DNA from: Thermothelomyces thermophilus ATCC 42464
Lineage: Eukaryota; Ascomycota; Sordariomycetes; Sordariales; Chaetomiaceae
DNA: 64,000 nt
NCBI RefSeq assembly: GCF_000226095.1
Contig: NC_016476.1
Location: 3,782,001-3,846,000 of the forward strand
Direction: 5' to 3'
Shown here: in pieces, positions 40,389 through 52,972 of the stretch
Numbering within the stretch: position 1 is the stretch's first letter
How the letters are laid out: every line of letters starts with the position of its first letter
Translations under genes and position numbers: made by a program
Notes under the pieces: model-generated
What the model was told of the DNA's origin: nothing
What the model saw: only the letters and a program-made list of their open reading frames with translations
Database searches by the model: none

Positions 40389-41946
40389 ATGGCGCGAGTG
40401 GATATTCCCATGGTCAGGAGCGCCCGCGACTCGCTCATCGCCATCTCCTTCCTAATCCTTCCTATGCGTGGTCTTGAGCGTCATCGTTTTCATGCGATTT
40501 CTCGGTAGGATACGGGGAGTGGGAATTGGGGCCGATGACATCCTGTCTTTGGCCGGTTTCGTACGTCGCCATGCGTTCCCTTGGCCGCGCCCGGTTGAAC
40601 TGACAAACTTTCTCTGGGGGGAAACTAGGTCTTGTCGGGCAGCACCATCGGCCTGAACGTGGCAGGTCAGATGGCTTTGAGAAATGGGCGTGTAGATGTC
40701 TCGAGGAAAATGCTGACAATCTTGTAGTATTCACATCCGGAGTCGGCCACGACTTTGACCAGACGTCACCTTTGTTCCCGGCGCGTGAGTCTCCCTTATC
40801 CGCTGGAAAGCTAGGATGGTGCGTCGGTAGCTGATGCGCGCTTTTAGTTGCCGGCAATATGGAGTTCATCTTGAAGGTATGGACCACCACCACCACGGTT
40901 TCCACGCCAACACCCGGATGCCGATACCAACAACAAGCACACCCCCCGGACACGAAGCTAAAGATGCCCAGGTCACCTTTATCTTCGTGCTGATCTACAT
41001 CTGGACTCTCGCATGCTTCAAGCTCAGCCAGTTGTGCTTCTACTACCGGGCGTTTGGGGTTTCGCTCAAGATCTGGATCTACACCTTCGGCGCCATCGTC
41101 GCCGCCTGGGGCCTCATCTTCACCTTCATCTTCATCTTCCTCTGCGACCCGGTCAAGCAGCAGTGGACCGTTGACCGTGTCGGCCACTGCATGGACCAGA
41201 TCCTCGTCCTCAAGTGCGTCATCATGACCAACGTCCTCACTGACCTGATGATCATCGTCCTGCCCATCCGGACCATTTGGAGCCTGCAGATGCGCAAGAC
41301 CGAGAAGTTTGCCGTCATCTCCTGCTTTGCCATTGGTCTCGCGTAAGTCTTGCCTTCCCCCGGGCCCACGAATTCCAACCGGAGCATAAGCACCCCTCCT
41401 TGGGGTCGGGCCAAGCTAACACGGAGGATCACAGCTGCGTCCTCATTGGCATCGTTCGTTTCTGGCAGATCTTTGTCATCGACTTGGCGAGGAACCTTAC
41501 CGGCACCTCGCTCACGACATTCATGCTGTGCACCATCGAGCTCATGCTTGCGGGCATCTGCATCAACATCCCCATGCTCCGGCCCTTCTACCTCCGCTGG
41601 AGGCAGAAGACGACCCAATCCGGGAGTCGCACCGAGGGAACCGCCGACATTACCGGCTCCAAGTCGAAGTACTTTGCCACCGCAACGGGGAAAAAGAGCC
41701 ACAAGAGTCACAAGGACAACAACACTTGGATTGAACTCGTACGTGCAAGAGCCCCGCCATACTTTCAGACAAGGGGGGGAAAGAGGAGGGGGGTGAAGGG
41801 GGGGGAGAGAGACGGTGCTAACCAGGACCCTCCAACAACAGGAGACGGGCAGCAACGACGACGACGGCGGGTCCGAGAGGAAGCTCACGCGCGAACCCAA
41901 CGCTGGCATCTACGTGTCGACCAACTTTTCCGTCAGCCATTCCTGA
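40389..41946 (+). CDS. Fungal rhodopsin-domain integral membrane protein (PTH11-like), frameshift near start
   Basis: Seven exons can be traced: 40389-40560, 40629-40665, 40728-40784, 40848-40876, 40972-41342, 41435-41738 and 41842-41946, all introns GT-AG and mutually in phase. The start at 40389 has a strong context (CACCATGG). Hydrophobic segments include LCVVLSVIVFMRFL, FGAIVAAWGLIFTFIFIFLC, CVIMTNVLTDLMIIVLPIR and LTTFMLCTIELMLAGICINI, for a total of about seven, then a charged Lys/Ser tail ending NFSVSHS. This matches the fungal rhodopsin-like domain family of putative receptors. Exon 1 does not stay in one frame: SLIAISF and LCVVLSVIVF need a one-base shift around 40455-40470, otherwise a TAG ends the frame near 40506. 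This is either a sequencing error or a recent inactivation; all later exons look intact. Confidence 0.8.
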
Positions 41947-44436
41947 GCGCAGCTACAAGACAATACTGTCCTTGTTCGTGTCACGGCTTTCAATTTACAC
42001 AACATGGACCGCAGGCACCTGCTAAGGTTGAAGTCTCGCTCGCGGTAGTCGGCGGCGCATGGCCGGTGATTGGGGATTGCGTTATTCGGAACTTGCTCTG
42101 GCTTGTGCATATGCACTTTCGACCCATCAGCAACAAACAAGCAAACTTTGGCTTTGGCCGGGGTTCAACGGAGCCAATTCTCGTGCCCGTTTCTCTACTA
42201 CGCTTCCGCTCGTACCCAGATTATGTCGCGCCCCTTATTAAGGTTACTAGGCTACGGCACCTCATGTCCCAGGCAGGCAACCATGTACTCTCTTTCGAGA
42301 ACAAACCATCGCTGCTTGGCTTAGAGTCACCACTTTCGCCTTCTTTAATAGTCTGTAGATTGAAGTTTTATGTATGGCTTTCTCCCAGTCCCCGTCAGTC
42401 TAAACAGGCGTTCCAAACACACCTCTCTCAGAACCGACGCGGGCGACCGCGCCCTGATACATAGAACGCGCGCGTTTACCCATATTGCCCACGATCAATC
42501 CGACGTCAAAGTCCGACGCTATTTCTTCAACTGCCATGTTCTAGAGGTGATTGGGAGATAAGAACAAGATTTACCCACACCGGGCAACCTAGTTGCAGTC
42601 TATCAGCACTGAAGCGAGATACACTCAATTTCGCCCCTCACACGTCTCCACGGCTTCACGGTTTCATTAGTCGAGAACCATGGTATACAACTCTACGGCC
42701 CCAAATAGGACCGTATCTGGCCTCAATCCAGCGTATGGTGGCGGTAGCCAGCGCCACACATGAAAGGAACCGGGTATTTGTCACATCAAGGTTCGAAACT
42801 GAAGATAGTAGCGGAGAGCATTGAACATAAGCTACGAATCCAAAGTGATTGGTAAACGCTGCAGAATTATAGATATGTAGAATGACACAGGAGTTCGCGA
42901 CGGCATGGCATGCCACCGATGCGGCGTAGTTCCCATTGCGCAGCACTTATCGAGGTCTCTCAGAGAAGTGGGAAAAACGCACCTAATCAAGGTAGACGGT
43001 GAGCCAGACTTGGTTCATAGTTATCACGGAGCAGTTTGAGTCGCTCACTAGCCACTTCCAGGTGACCAAAGCCCAGACGCTCTCGGTTTGTGGAGTTTGT
43101 GTTTCCATCGAACGACAACTTCAAAAGTAAACTCACCGGCGGCAGACTCAAAATCAGAATCTTCGCGGCTGTAGTCAACTAACATTAGGTGCCTAGGTAT
43201 ATGATCAGCGAACCTCAGTAACATGCATTACTGCGCGATTATCTCTATGAACATGGAAGCTCTGGGCGGCGCCCTGGGAGCATACTTCCTCGCGCACTTC
43301 ATCATCGAGATGGTGGCGTAAGCTGGCCCCTTGGGGCTGGAGAGCACTGCTAGGTACCTAATCAGATAGGTACTGTATATACTTAACCGGCTTCGAGTCC
43401 GGCCCGGCTACGGTCGTCATCGAATAGTTACAGCAAGGACACCACACTTTTGACCGCGTTCAGCATGGTCTAGTGTATTTCAATAGTAGTTCGTGTTTCT
43501 GGCGCTGATCTTTTCATCCGTCTACATTGCGCAGTAATTAGGTAGTTGCCATCATCCACAATGTCCTGCCCCTGTCCACTTTTCAGCCCCCTGATCAACT
43601 CCGCCACCCCTGGCGGGGGTGACAGCAGCAACTCTGCTGACGACCGAAGTAAATACGCCGTTGGAATACTTTGTGCATACCGGCACAAAGGCCGTCTACA
43701 GTGAGTTTTGGCTTGAAAGCATTCACTTGGACTGGGACTGGTCGCGCCAGACGACGTGGAGCAGGGAAGTTGAACGAGTTCCGGTCATGTTTCGGACCAA
43801 ACTCGAGCAGATGTCTGGATCTTCAACATCCTTCGGATCCCGTACTGGGATGAGACTGAAAAACGACCAGGTCGACCCTGCGCATACCATGGATGACAAG
43901 CCCAATGACTTGAATATGATCATCGACGATGATCTGGTCCCGTAGTGAATTGCGAGCCGGGGCGCAAAGGCCATGAACGCCCTGGGCGTCCTCGTGAGTC
44001 CCTTCGCACCCTGAGTACACGCCGCCGCCGATGTCTCTCAGAACCGAGTGTGTGCTTGAGCAGTTGATTCCCACTTTTAAGCATGGGTCTGCATATTAGA
44101 GTTTAATAACATCCCCGCACTCTCCTCTAAGCTTATTCCAGGAGACGAGGAAGGTGGGCACCCACTCAGCTAGCTGCTCAGGTACGATGATTTAAATGGT
44201 TGTCAACCAATCTCTTCAGCTGCGTCGAGGGAACAAAGTCAGGGTACCAGCGCTGAACAAAAGTCTCAGTAATGCGGAGACGAGGTGGCGGGTCGTGATG
44301 CTCTCATTCTCAGTTCTTCTTCGCCGTGTACCCGCTGTTCACATAATCCAGTTCCGCTATGTTGGCTAGCCAGTAACGCAAGACCAGTATGTGCTGGGTA
44401 CCTAATTGGCCCTATAACCTACACCAATACTTCGCC
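41947..44436. other. Gene-poor flank of the transposon block
   Basis: No intact gene. Weak coding-like debris is seen: a plus frame at 43619-43945 (LEYFVHTGTKAVYSEFWLES), a minus frame near 44175-44280 (LRITETFVQRWYPDFVP), and a short GC-rich frame at 43223-43321. These may be relics of host genes broken near the transposon nest; I cannot name them. Confidence 0.4.
43223..43321 (+). CDS. Short GC-rich ORF or exon relic, doubtful
   Basis: 32 codons (MHYCAIISMNMEALGGALGA, then YFLAHFIIEMVA). The third-position G/C bias (14 of the 22 codons from the third Met onward) is unlike the surrounding DNA and like true exons of this genome. It may be the last exon of a lost gene. No family recognised. 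Confidence 0.2.
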   Translation: MHYCAIISMNMEALGGALGAYFLAHFIIEMVA

Positions 44437-44814
44437 TAGTGCCGTCGTAGTATAGTAAAAGTCGGACCCCCCATCAATGGAACAACCCAGGAATACGTGC
44501 CACACCTACACCGCAACTTCAACCTGTGGTAGAACGGGCCCCTACTAGGGTTCTAGGCCTTACCACGGTTGTACAGTCACATCCAAAAAGTGATTAGCCA
44601 CATCAGGATTAGTAGGTCTTTTACACACCACCCTACCATCTTACAAGACATATAGCAATGGCAACACTAGGCATTTAAACATAAAAATAGGTCTCCTGAT
44701 TCCTTAGAAAGTATAGAAAGAGCTTAGATATATAGGAAATTCAGTAGTATATAGCTCCTCCCTTATTACAAATATATTCCTTATACCTATTCGTAAATAA
44801 TAGGACTACCCTCT

Positions 44815-45034
44815 TGATAGAAGATGGTTCCAATGGATAGAAGAAAGTTAGTAGTATTATAAATAGTTCAAAAGTGCAATATCTTCTTCCTACATTTACT
44901 AGCCCTGTTAGCTCTATATAAGTAGAGGATAGGAACAAAGAACACTCCGTTTGCCAGCCCGTTTACCAGATCTACAGGGCTTATCTTATCTAACCTTATA
45001 TGATAGACGCGTCCGTAGACAACGTACTATATCA
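44815..45034 (-). repeat. LTR of element B (downstream copy)
   Basis: 220 bp, the same length as the copy at 59926-60145 and in the same orientation. Differences between the copies are almost all transitions. Confidence 0.85.
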
Positions 45035-45483
45035 AGTCCTCTGCCTAGAAGAAAAAAAGCAGTGCCTATACTACTACTCCAAATAGCTCTCAAACGTGCC
45101 TTCTTTCCGTAGTAATATTACAATAGAAAGTAGTAGCGTTAACCTACTATTATAATGTCCTATATATCTTCCTCTTAACTACCTATAGCCTTACTTTAGC
45201 GTCTTCTATCTATGGCTCCTTTCGGGGGAGTCTTTAATACCTTCTTACGAGGGTGTCTATATAGAGGTTTGATCTAGGCTGCTTAAACTACTATAGGTTA
45301 ACCTCCCTAATATGCCTAGTACTTGTTAACCATCTTATATATATAGCGTAGCTAGAAGTCGGTCTTCTAAATGTTGTATTTGTAGCCAAGTCCTTTCTAT
45401 TTGACTAGATACTTATACTTGCCGTATATAAGCTTGTAGTTCTAGATACGCTCAAGTTTATACTCGTCTCTAGATTCTAAACC

Positions 45484-45901
45484 TGTCACGGAAATATACA
45501 TACAGATACTGCCTAGACCACCGGCACAAACAGGCCAATCAAGCCGAAGGAACAAAAGGACCAATTGCAACATAGGAAGCATAGTAATCACTATACTCAC
45601 CAGTGATCAGGGTAATCACCACCATACGATCACTTACGATTACCGTGATCAGGAGTAATCACTAGGATTATATATACATATAGATAGTCACTTATTAGGT
45701 AGACTTTAAGAGTTTACTAGTGATAGTAACTTATAATTATAGTACTTATACCAAGTATTACAGATTACTATAAGAGATAACTCTAGTGTTATTATAAACC
45801 CTTTAACTTTACCAAATCCCTTAGATAACCTGCCTACTTATCTCGCTTAATCTACCTTCGTCTAAACCCTTTGAGAAGAAGTCTAAGTTAGGTTTATTAT
45901 A
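45484..45901 (+). repeat. 5' LTR of element A
   Basis: 418 bp, beginning TGTCACGG. It aligns end to end without gaps in total length to 52555-52972. Contains inverted motifs of the type GATCACTTACGAT near 45630. Confidence 0.88.
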
Positions 45902-48900
45902 TATTGTTATTACTCCCTTTGTTCTATTATAGTTTAGAACGGAGGTAACTTTAACCTTAATATTAATATAGCTACTAACGTTATAGCCGAATAGCTGCTT
46001 ACCTAGCTTAGTTAACTCTATTAGCAAATCTAGGAGTTAGACTAGAGAGATAAGGCTACTTAAGCTCAAATCAAGGAACTCGAGAATAGCGAAAAGCACT
46101 TATAGAAATTGGTTGACAAGGCCTATACCAAAATCAAGGTACTCGAGAGTACTAAAGCGAGCCGTATTAAGATTAAACTACCTAGTAAATATAGAGGAAC
46201 TAAGGAGGACCTTGTAAGATTTCTAATAAACCTCTAATCTTACTTCTAGCTTAATAATAACAAGTTTCTAGATAATAAAGTTAAAGTCCTCTATATAGCT
46301 ATAAGATTAGAGAGTAAGGTATTTAGATAGTTTAAGCCTATATAGAATGACTATCTTACTAAGGAAGATGAAGATAACCAAGATATATTTATATAAGTAG
46401 TCTTTCGATCTTATAACCGTTTCGAAGAAGAGCTTTAGAAGGTTTTTAGCGATAAAGACAAGAAGATTTATATATAAGAAAGACTTGCTAATCTCTGATA
46501 GACTAAGTTAGTAGCCTCATATACTATATAGTTTAGATAGGATATATTTAAGTCTTAGCTTAATAATAAGGTATTAATATAACTATTCTATAATAGCTTA
46601 AAGGAAAAGGTTAAAGATAAGCTATATAAGTATAATTAGCCTAAGACTCTAGATAAATATATTATATAGGCTATTAGAATCGATAATCGACTCTATATAT
46701 AGGAGTAATAGAAACGAGGCTAAATAAATAGAACTATAATTAAGGCTAATGACAAGAAAAAGCGAGTATATATTAGTACCTTGTATAAGACGTACCCTAG
46801 AGCTATAGATATAAATATAATATAAAAGCAAGACTAGAAAAAGACGACCAAAGACAAATCTAATATTACCTACTATAACTATAGAAAGAAAGGGCACTAT
46901 AAGCGAGAATGTCAAAGCCTAAAGAAAGAGTAGAAGATAGTCTCTAGAAAGGAAATTATAGTTATCGATAAAACTACTAAGGACGTTATCAAAGTAGCGG
47001 CCATAGGCTATAAAGACAAAGGCAGTGATATAGATAGTCTCGGATACGACGGCAATAGTAAAGACGAACAAGTATCGTACTCCGAACTAGTCACTATAGA
47101 CCTAGAGATAGGTCTTGCCGAATAGGATATAGTAGGAGAGTATATACCGCCAATTTCAATTCTCCTAGCCTTAAGGTAGTAGGGTTTTACGGTTATATAG
47201 AGGTGGGATAGATTGTGGATAACTAATACCTAAGGAATCGAAAGACCCGGACCTAATGTTCCATTCCTCTAGGAACGAATCGAATGGTACTGTAATAAAG
47301 TTTTCTAACTTAATATGGAACTATATAAATAGAATAGATGCTTGACTTGACTTACCTAGTAGAGTAATAAGATAAGGGATAAAACGAAGGAACTCTAATG
47401 TATTATAGAAACTATTAGAGGAGGATAGCCTATAATATATAATAGGCTTAATAGCTATATTAAATACCTTAACGACTAGTAAATTAGTAACGACGTGTAG
47501 AACCTAGAATACTAGTTTATACGCACGAACTATGGAAAAGACGAGTATATATAGGGAAGCTATTAGAAGAAATACTCCTACTATAGTATTAGAGTACCTA
47601 TAGTCTATATATAATAGGAAGGATTTAGGAAAGAATTCTAATACCTCCTAGGCAATACTATATAACTATATCCTTGATACGAGGCATATATATAAGTACC
47701 CTAGTTCTAGTATATAGTATATAGATACTAATACTACTTCCACGACAAATTCGAAGATAATTACTAGCTAACCTAATAAGGAAATAAGGATAGAAGCTTA
47801 TACCCTATAGAATAAGTCTATAATATAGGAAATAGAGCGGCCGAATTGCTCTAGAAGATCGAAGCCTACGATCTAAAAGGCATTATAATAGTTCTAAGAC
47901 AAGCCTAGCCTAGGTACTACGGAATAGGACAAGATATATAGGACTCGTGCTAGAGTAACGACTATCTCTATTATACAGACGAAAAGAAATCGTAAATTCG
48001 GGAGCTTTAGATAAAGCTATAGTATATATGACGAGAAGTAGAATAAACTTAATGGTAGAAAGCCGTAAGCACTTAATGGCTTATAGAAATGAGTACGAAT
48101 GACGAAGCTACTATTAGCTAAATAACTAAAGAGGTTAGCACTAATCTAAGAAATGGGTTAGGGCCCTTCGAGAGGCCTAGAAACTATTAATGCCTATGTA
48201 ACGGCAGGTAGTAGCGTAGTATAGGAGGAACTAGCGTAAGAGACCACTATATTAAGACCTCCTAGTAGAAATATAGGAAATTGCTATAATCTTTAGACGA
48301 CGGCGGTAAGATAAGCGACTATAGATAATAATATAATGGAAATAGCATGAAATGCTTATATTAGTAGATAGTAGAGCAGAGATAAACCTAATTTCGCTAA
48401 CGCTTGTAAATTAGCTATAGATACCTTAGAGAATAAAGCAGAAGTATAGCATAGTCAAAGGGCTATTTCCGACGTAATAGGTACGTAAGAAGACCGAACC
48501 GATCGACATTACTATAGTAAGGAAGACTATAGTAGTTATATTTAGTATTATAGATATAGGTAATAATAAAGATATAATATTAGGGTTACTATAGTATAAA
48601 GACTATAACCTAGATATTAGCTAGAAGAATAGTAGCTACCTATGACCTTAAATAGAGTTATATTTGACTAGCAAGATAGGGAGCATATAAAGATTATAAG
48701 CAGATAATGCTTAGAGGAAGGCATATCTTATAGATCTACTATAAGAGACGGATAGTAGTAGGCAGACTACTATAGACTCTAGAAAAAGCGGTATAATAAT
48801 ACCGACATTATAATAGGAGGAACGAGCTAAACCGCTAATAGCTGTTCTCTCCGTTAACGAATGTAGAGCACTATAATTAGAGTAGTAGGTTAAGATAGGA

Positions 48901-51900
48901 GAAATCGCCAGTATCGCTATAGACGGAACTAAGTTCGTATACTATTAGAAAACCGAGAGACGAGACAAGACTAGAGAAGTACCGAAGGAATACGAAGGAT
49001 ACCTAGCATTCGAACCGAAATATCTAGAAGGATTACTGGAATATAGCCTATAGGATTACAAGATCAAGCTAAAGAAAGGAGTATAACTAAAGTTCTTTAA
49101 GATTTACTATATAAGCTAGATATAGAATAAAGAACTTAAGCGATATTTAGAGGAAAACCTTTAAAGAGGATATATCTACCTATTAATATTACTAGCAGGC
49201 TACCTAATCTTATTTATACCTAAGAAGGATAGAAAGCTATAGTTATATATTAACTATCGGTAACTTAACAAATAGACCGTGAAAAACCGATACCTGTTAC
49301 TGCTAATCTTATAGCTCCGAGATTAGTTAGTAGGAGCCTAATATTTTACGTGTCTTAACTTACCATCGGCCTATAACTATATATAGATTAAGGAAGGCGA
49401 CGAGTAGAAAACGGCCTTTAGGATACTCTATAGCCACTACAAATACCTCGTCATGCTATTTAGACTTATAAACGCGCTAGTAACGTTCTAAGCCCTAATC
49501 AATCAAGCTATCCGACCCTTTCTTGACAAATTTGCGATATATTATCTCGACGATATACTTATCTTCTCTAAGATGATAGACAAACATTAGAAGTACGTAA
49601 AAGTAGTGCTAGATACGCTATATATATATAAACTATCAGTTAATAAGGAAAAGAGCAAATTCTATATTAGGAAAACGGTATTTTTAAGATACGAAATATC
49701 TCTAAGATAAATCCGGATAGAACCCTTAAAGGTTAAAGCTATTAAGGAGTAGCTATAACTAACGTTAGTTACAGAAATACAAAGCTTTATTAGATTTGTA
49801 AACTTCTACCGAATGTTCATTAGGAACTTTAGAGCGATTATACGACCTTTATATAAACTTATAAAGAAGAACGCTAAATTCTAATAGGAAGAATAGCACG
49901 AGTAAGCATTTATATAGATCCGTAACGCCATTACCAAAGATCTAGTACTAGTATTACCAAATCCTAAGAAGCCATTTAAGATAGAAACGGACGCTTTAGA
50001 CTATACTATTAGAGGATAATTAGGATAATAAGATAAACAAAGAAAGCTATATCTTATAGCCTTCTTTTCAAAGAAGCTTGATAGACTACGTCTTAATTAT
50101 CTGATCTATGATAAGGAACTACTTACAATTGTTAAAGCTTTTAAGGAATGGCAATTATATCTTAGTAGTACGATTAAACCAATACAAGTATATATAGACT
50201 ATAAGAATTTACAATACTTTATAACGACAAAGGAGCTTAACAAACGACAAATACGATAGGCAGAATTCCTTGTAGAATTTAACTTCGAGATCTGCTATAA
50301 GAAGGGCAAAGAGAACATACAAGTAGACATCTTAAGCTAACGAATGGATTACACGGAAGGACGAACGGAAACAATACTACCGTTGTTCAAGGAATGAATA
50401 GACGGAACGCTATATTACGAAACGTAGACACCTATAGAAGATGATTTACTTAACTCGTTCCTAGAATATTATATAATCTTTCGAGAAGAAAGAATTAACG
50501 AGGTATAATATTAAGTAGTACCTGGACTACTAGTACCTAATGGAGTAGAGGAAAGAGATAGGAAACTCTAGTACCGAGGCAAAGTATATATCTATAATAG
50601 GGATTAATAGCTATAAATGATTCGAGAACTCTATAAGTCGAAACTCAAAGGATATAAAGGAGTTACGAAGACTGTTATATAAGTTAGGAAACATTATGAC
50701 TTTCTATAGTTAATAGTACGAGTTAAGGAAGTTGTATAGAATTACGACATTTGCAATTGAAGCAAAACGGTATAATATAAGCTATATAGGCTACTTTAGC
50801 CACTACTAATAGCTAACAAACTATAGAGTTTAGTTATAACAGACTTTATTATAAAGCTACTAGAATCTAAAGATACGGCTATAGGAGTAATCTATAATAG
50901 TATTCTTACTATAGTAAATTACCTAATTAAATAGGTATACTTCTTTCCTTATAAGGAGTTCTAGACAGTTAAATAGCTAGTAGACATAATCTATCGGCAA
51001 GTTATATTAGTACATGCTTAGCCGTAAGAATAGATTACTAATAGAGATACTAAGTTTATATTAAAGTTCTAGCAAACATTAATATAATAATTAGGCGTTA
51101 ATAGCAAGCTATTAATAGCATATTACCTATAGACTAATAGATAAACGGAGCGACTAAACTAAGTTATTAAGTAATACCTCTACTCTTACATTAACTACTA
51201 GTAAGACGACTAGGTCATGCTATTACTAATAATATAACTCGCTTATAATATAACGCTAACGGAAACGACCAAAGTCACACCGTTCTTCGCGAACTACGGA
51301 TATAAAGCAGACCTTAGGCAAGGACCAGAAGTCATAGTGCCGAGAGCAGTAGTCAAAGCGAAACAAATGTATACATTATATAAAAAGCTTAAAAAGGAAC
51401 TCGAGTTTATCAAGACTAGAATAAAGAACTATTATAATAAATATAGGCTCGAGGGACCTTGCCTAGAGAGGGGAGACAAAGTCTACCTAATCGTACGAAA
51501 CTTATAAACCAAACGACTAAGTATAAAGCTAGACTTTAAAAAGGTCGGACCCTTTGTTATCAAAGAACGAATTTCGACATCTAACTACTAACTATCGTTA
51601 CCATCATCTATATAACTATAGACGGATGTTTTTCATATTTCACTTCTCGAACTAGCATTAAAAAACGCTAAGGTTGCTATATATATTGAAGTAAAGGACA
51701 AAGAGAAAGAATAGGACGTCGAAGAAATTCTAGATTTATATATTATCAATAGGGAACTATAGTATCTAGTTAAATAGCTTGATTTTAGACTAGAAGACAA
51801 CTTATAGAAACTAGTTAAGAATTTAAATTACTCTAAGGAACTAGAATAGTTCTATTAGTAGAACCTAGATTGGCTAAAGGCAAACCTAGGACAGAACCAA

Positions 51901-52554
51901 AAATAACGCCCTAGTTAATAACGTTAATGCCACCGTTAAGTTATACGATAGCCCCTAATTCCTGCTGTTCTACCGCCTCCAATTCGTCTAGATTTGACAA
52001 ACCCCGTGTAACTATATCTACCCCCTTCTCTACTAGGAACTCTCGTTATTTACAAACCCGAGTTAGACAGGCTAACGCCTTAGAAGCTTTGTATTAATAT
52101 TCTTATAGCAAGGCTTTAGCCTCTTTCTCTTTAGCCTTTAAACGATGTTGCTCGTGTATAATATAATCTACTACATTACGATCAGAGACGTGCCCTCGTA
52201 AGGAAATAGGAACTTATAAGAAGAAACTAGAACACCAGAACCATTGTAAGCACGACCCTAATGTATATAAGCCTCGTAGCGACGAGATTTTTCAATCATT
52301 TTATATACTCGGTTGTACTCTGTATAATAGGAATATACTATTACTACGAACCCGTAATTAGAAATAAACTAAGCTAAACGCTTATAGCAAATAGATACTA
52401 GGGATCTACGTATGTTAGATAGTATAATTGATAGTACAAAAGTAACAAGGGGCTAAGGAGAAAAATACGTACAAGGAACGCAAGGGATGTTAGTGCTATT
52501 TAAAACGGCCTAAAAGAGGGCTTTTAGGTTAAAAGCCTTAAAGGGAAGCCATCA

Positions 52555-52972
52555 TATTACGGAAATATATATATAGATACCGCCCAGACTACCAGCACAA
52601 ACGGGCCAATTAAGCCAAAGGAACGAAAGGACTAATTATAACATAGGAAGTATAGTAATTACTACGCTCACTAGTGATCAGAGTAATTACTACCATGCGA
52701 TCACTTACGATCACCGTGATCAGGAGTGATCACTAGGATTATATATACATATAGATAGTCACTTGTTAGGTAGACTCTGAGAGTTTACTAGTGATAGTAA
52801 CTTATAATCACAGTACTTATACTAAGTATTGCGGATTACTGTGAGAGACAACTCTAGTGTTGTTATAAACCTTTTAGCTTTACCAAATCCCTTAGACGAC
52901 CTGCCTGCTTGTCCTGCTTAATTTACCTTTGTCTAAACCCTTTTAGAAGAAGTCTGAGTTGGGTTTGTTATG
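52555..52972 (+). repeat. 3' LTR of element A
   Basis: 418 bp, followed directly by the AAACC target duplication. Differences from the 5' copy are transitions in both directions of the strand, as RIP makes. Confidence 0.88.

Larger units (their letters stand above)
45484..52972 (+). mobile_element. Ty3/gypsy LTR retrotransposon fossil A (chromovirus), nested in element B
   Basis: A 7,489-bp unit with two 418-bp LTRs and a perfect 5-bp target duplication AAACC (45479-45483 and 52973-52977). Parts on the plus strand, in order: gag (about 46.0-46.9 kb, ending near a zinc-knuckle-like stretch), protease (about 48.35 kb), reverse transcriptase (about 49.16-49.7 kb, with a YLDD motif near 49.54 kb), RNase H (about 49.96-50.33 kb), integrase (about 50.6-51.5 kb) and a chromodomain-like stretch (about 51.7-51.85 kb). 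The gag-pol order RT, RH, IN and the chromodomain place it among fungal chromoviruses. About 0.7 kb before the 3' LTR has no recognised part. It is structurally whole but thoroughly broken by very many changes. It is younger than B, into which it inserted. Confidence 0.88.
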
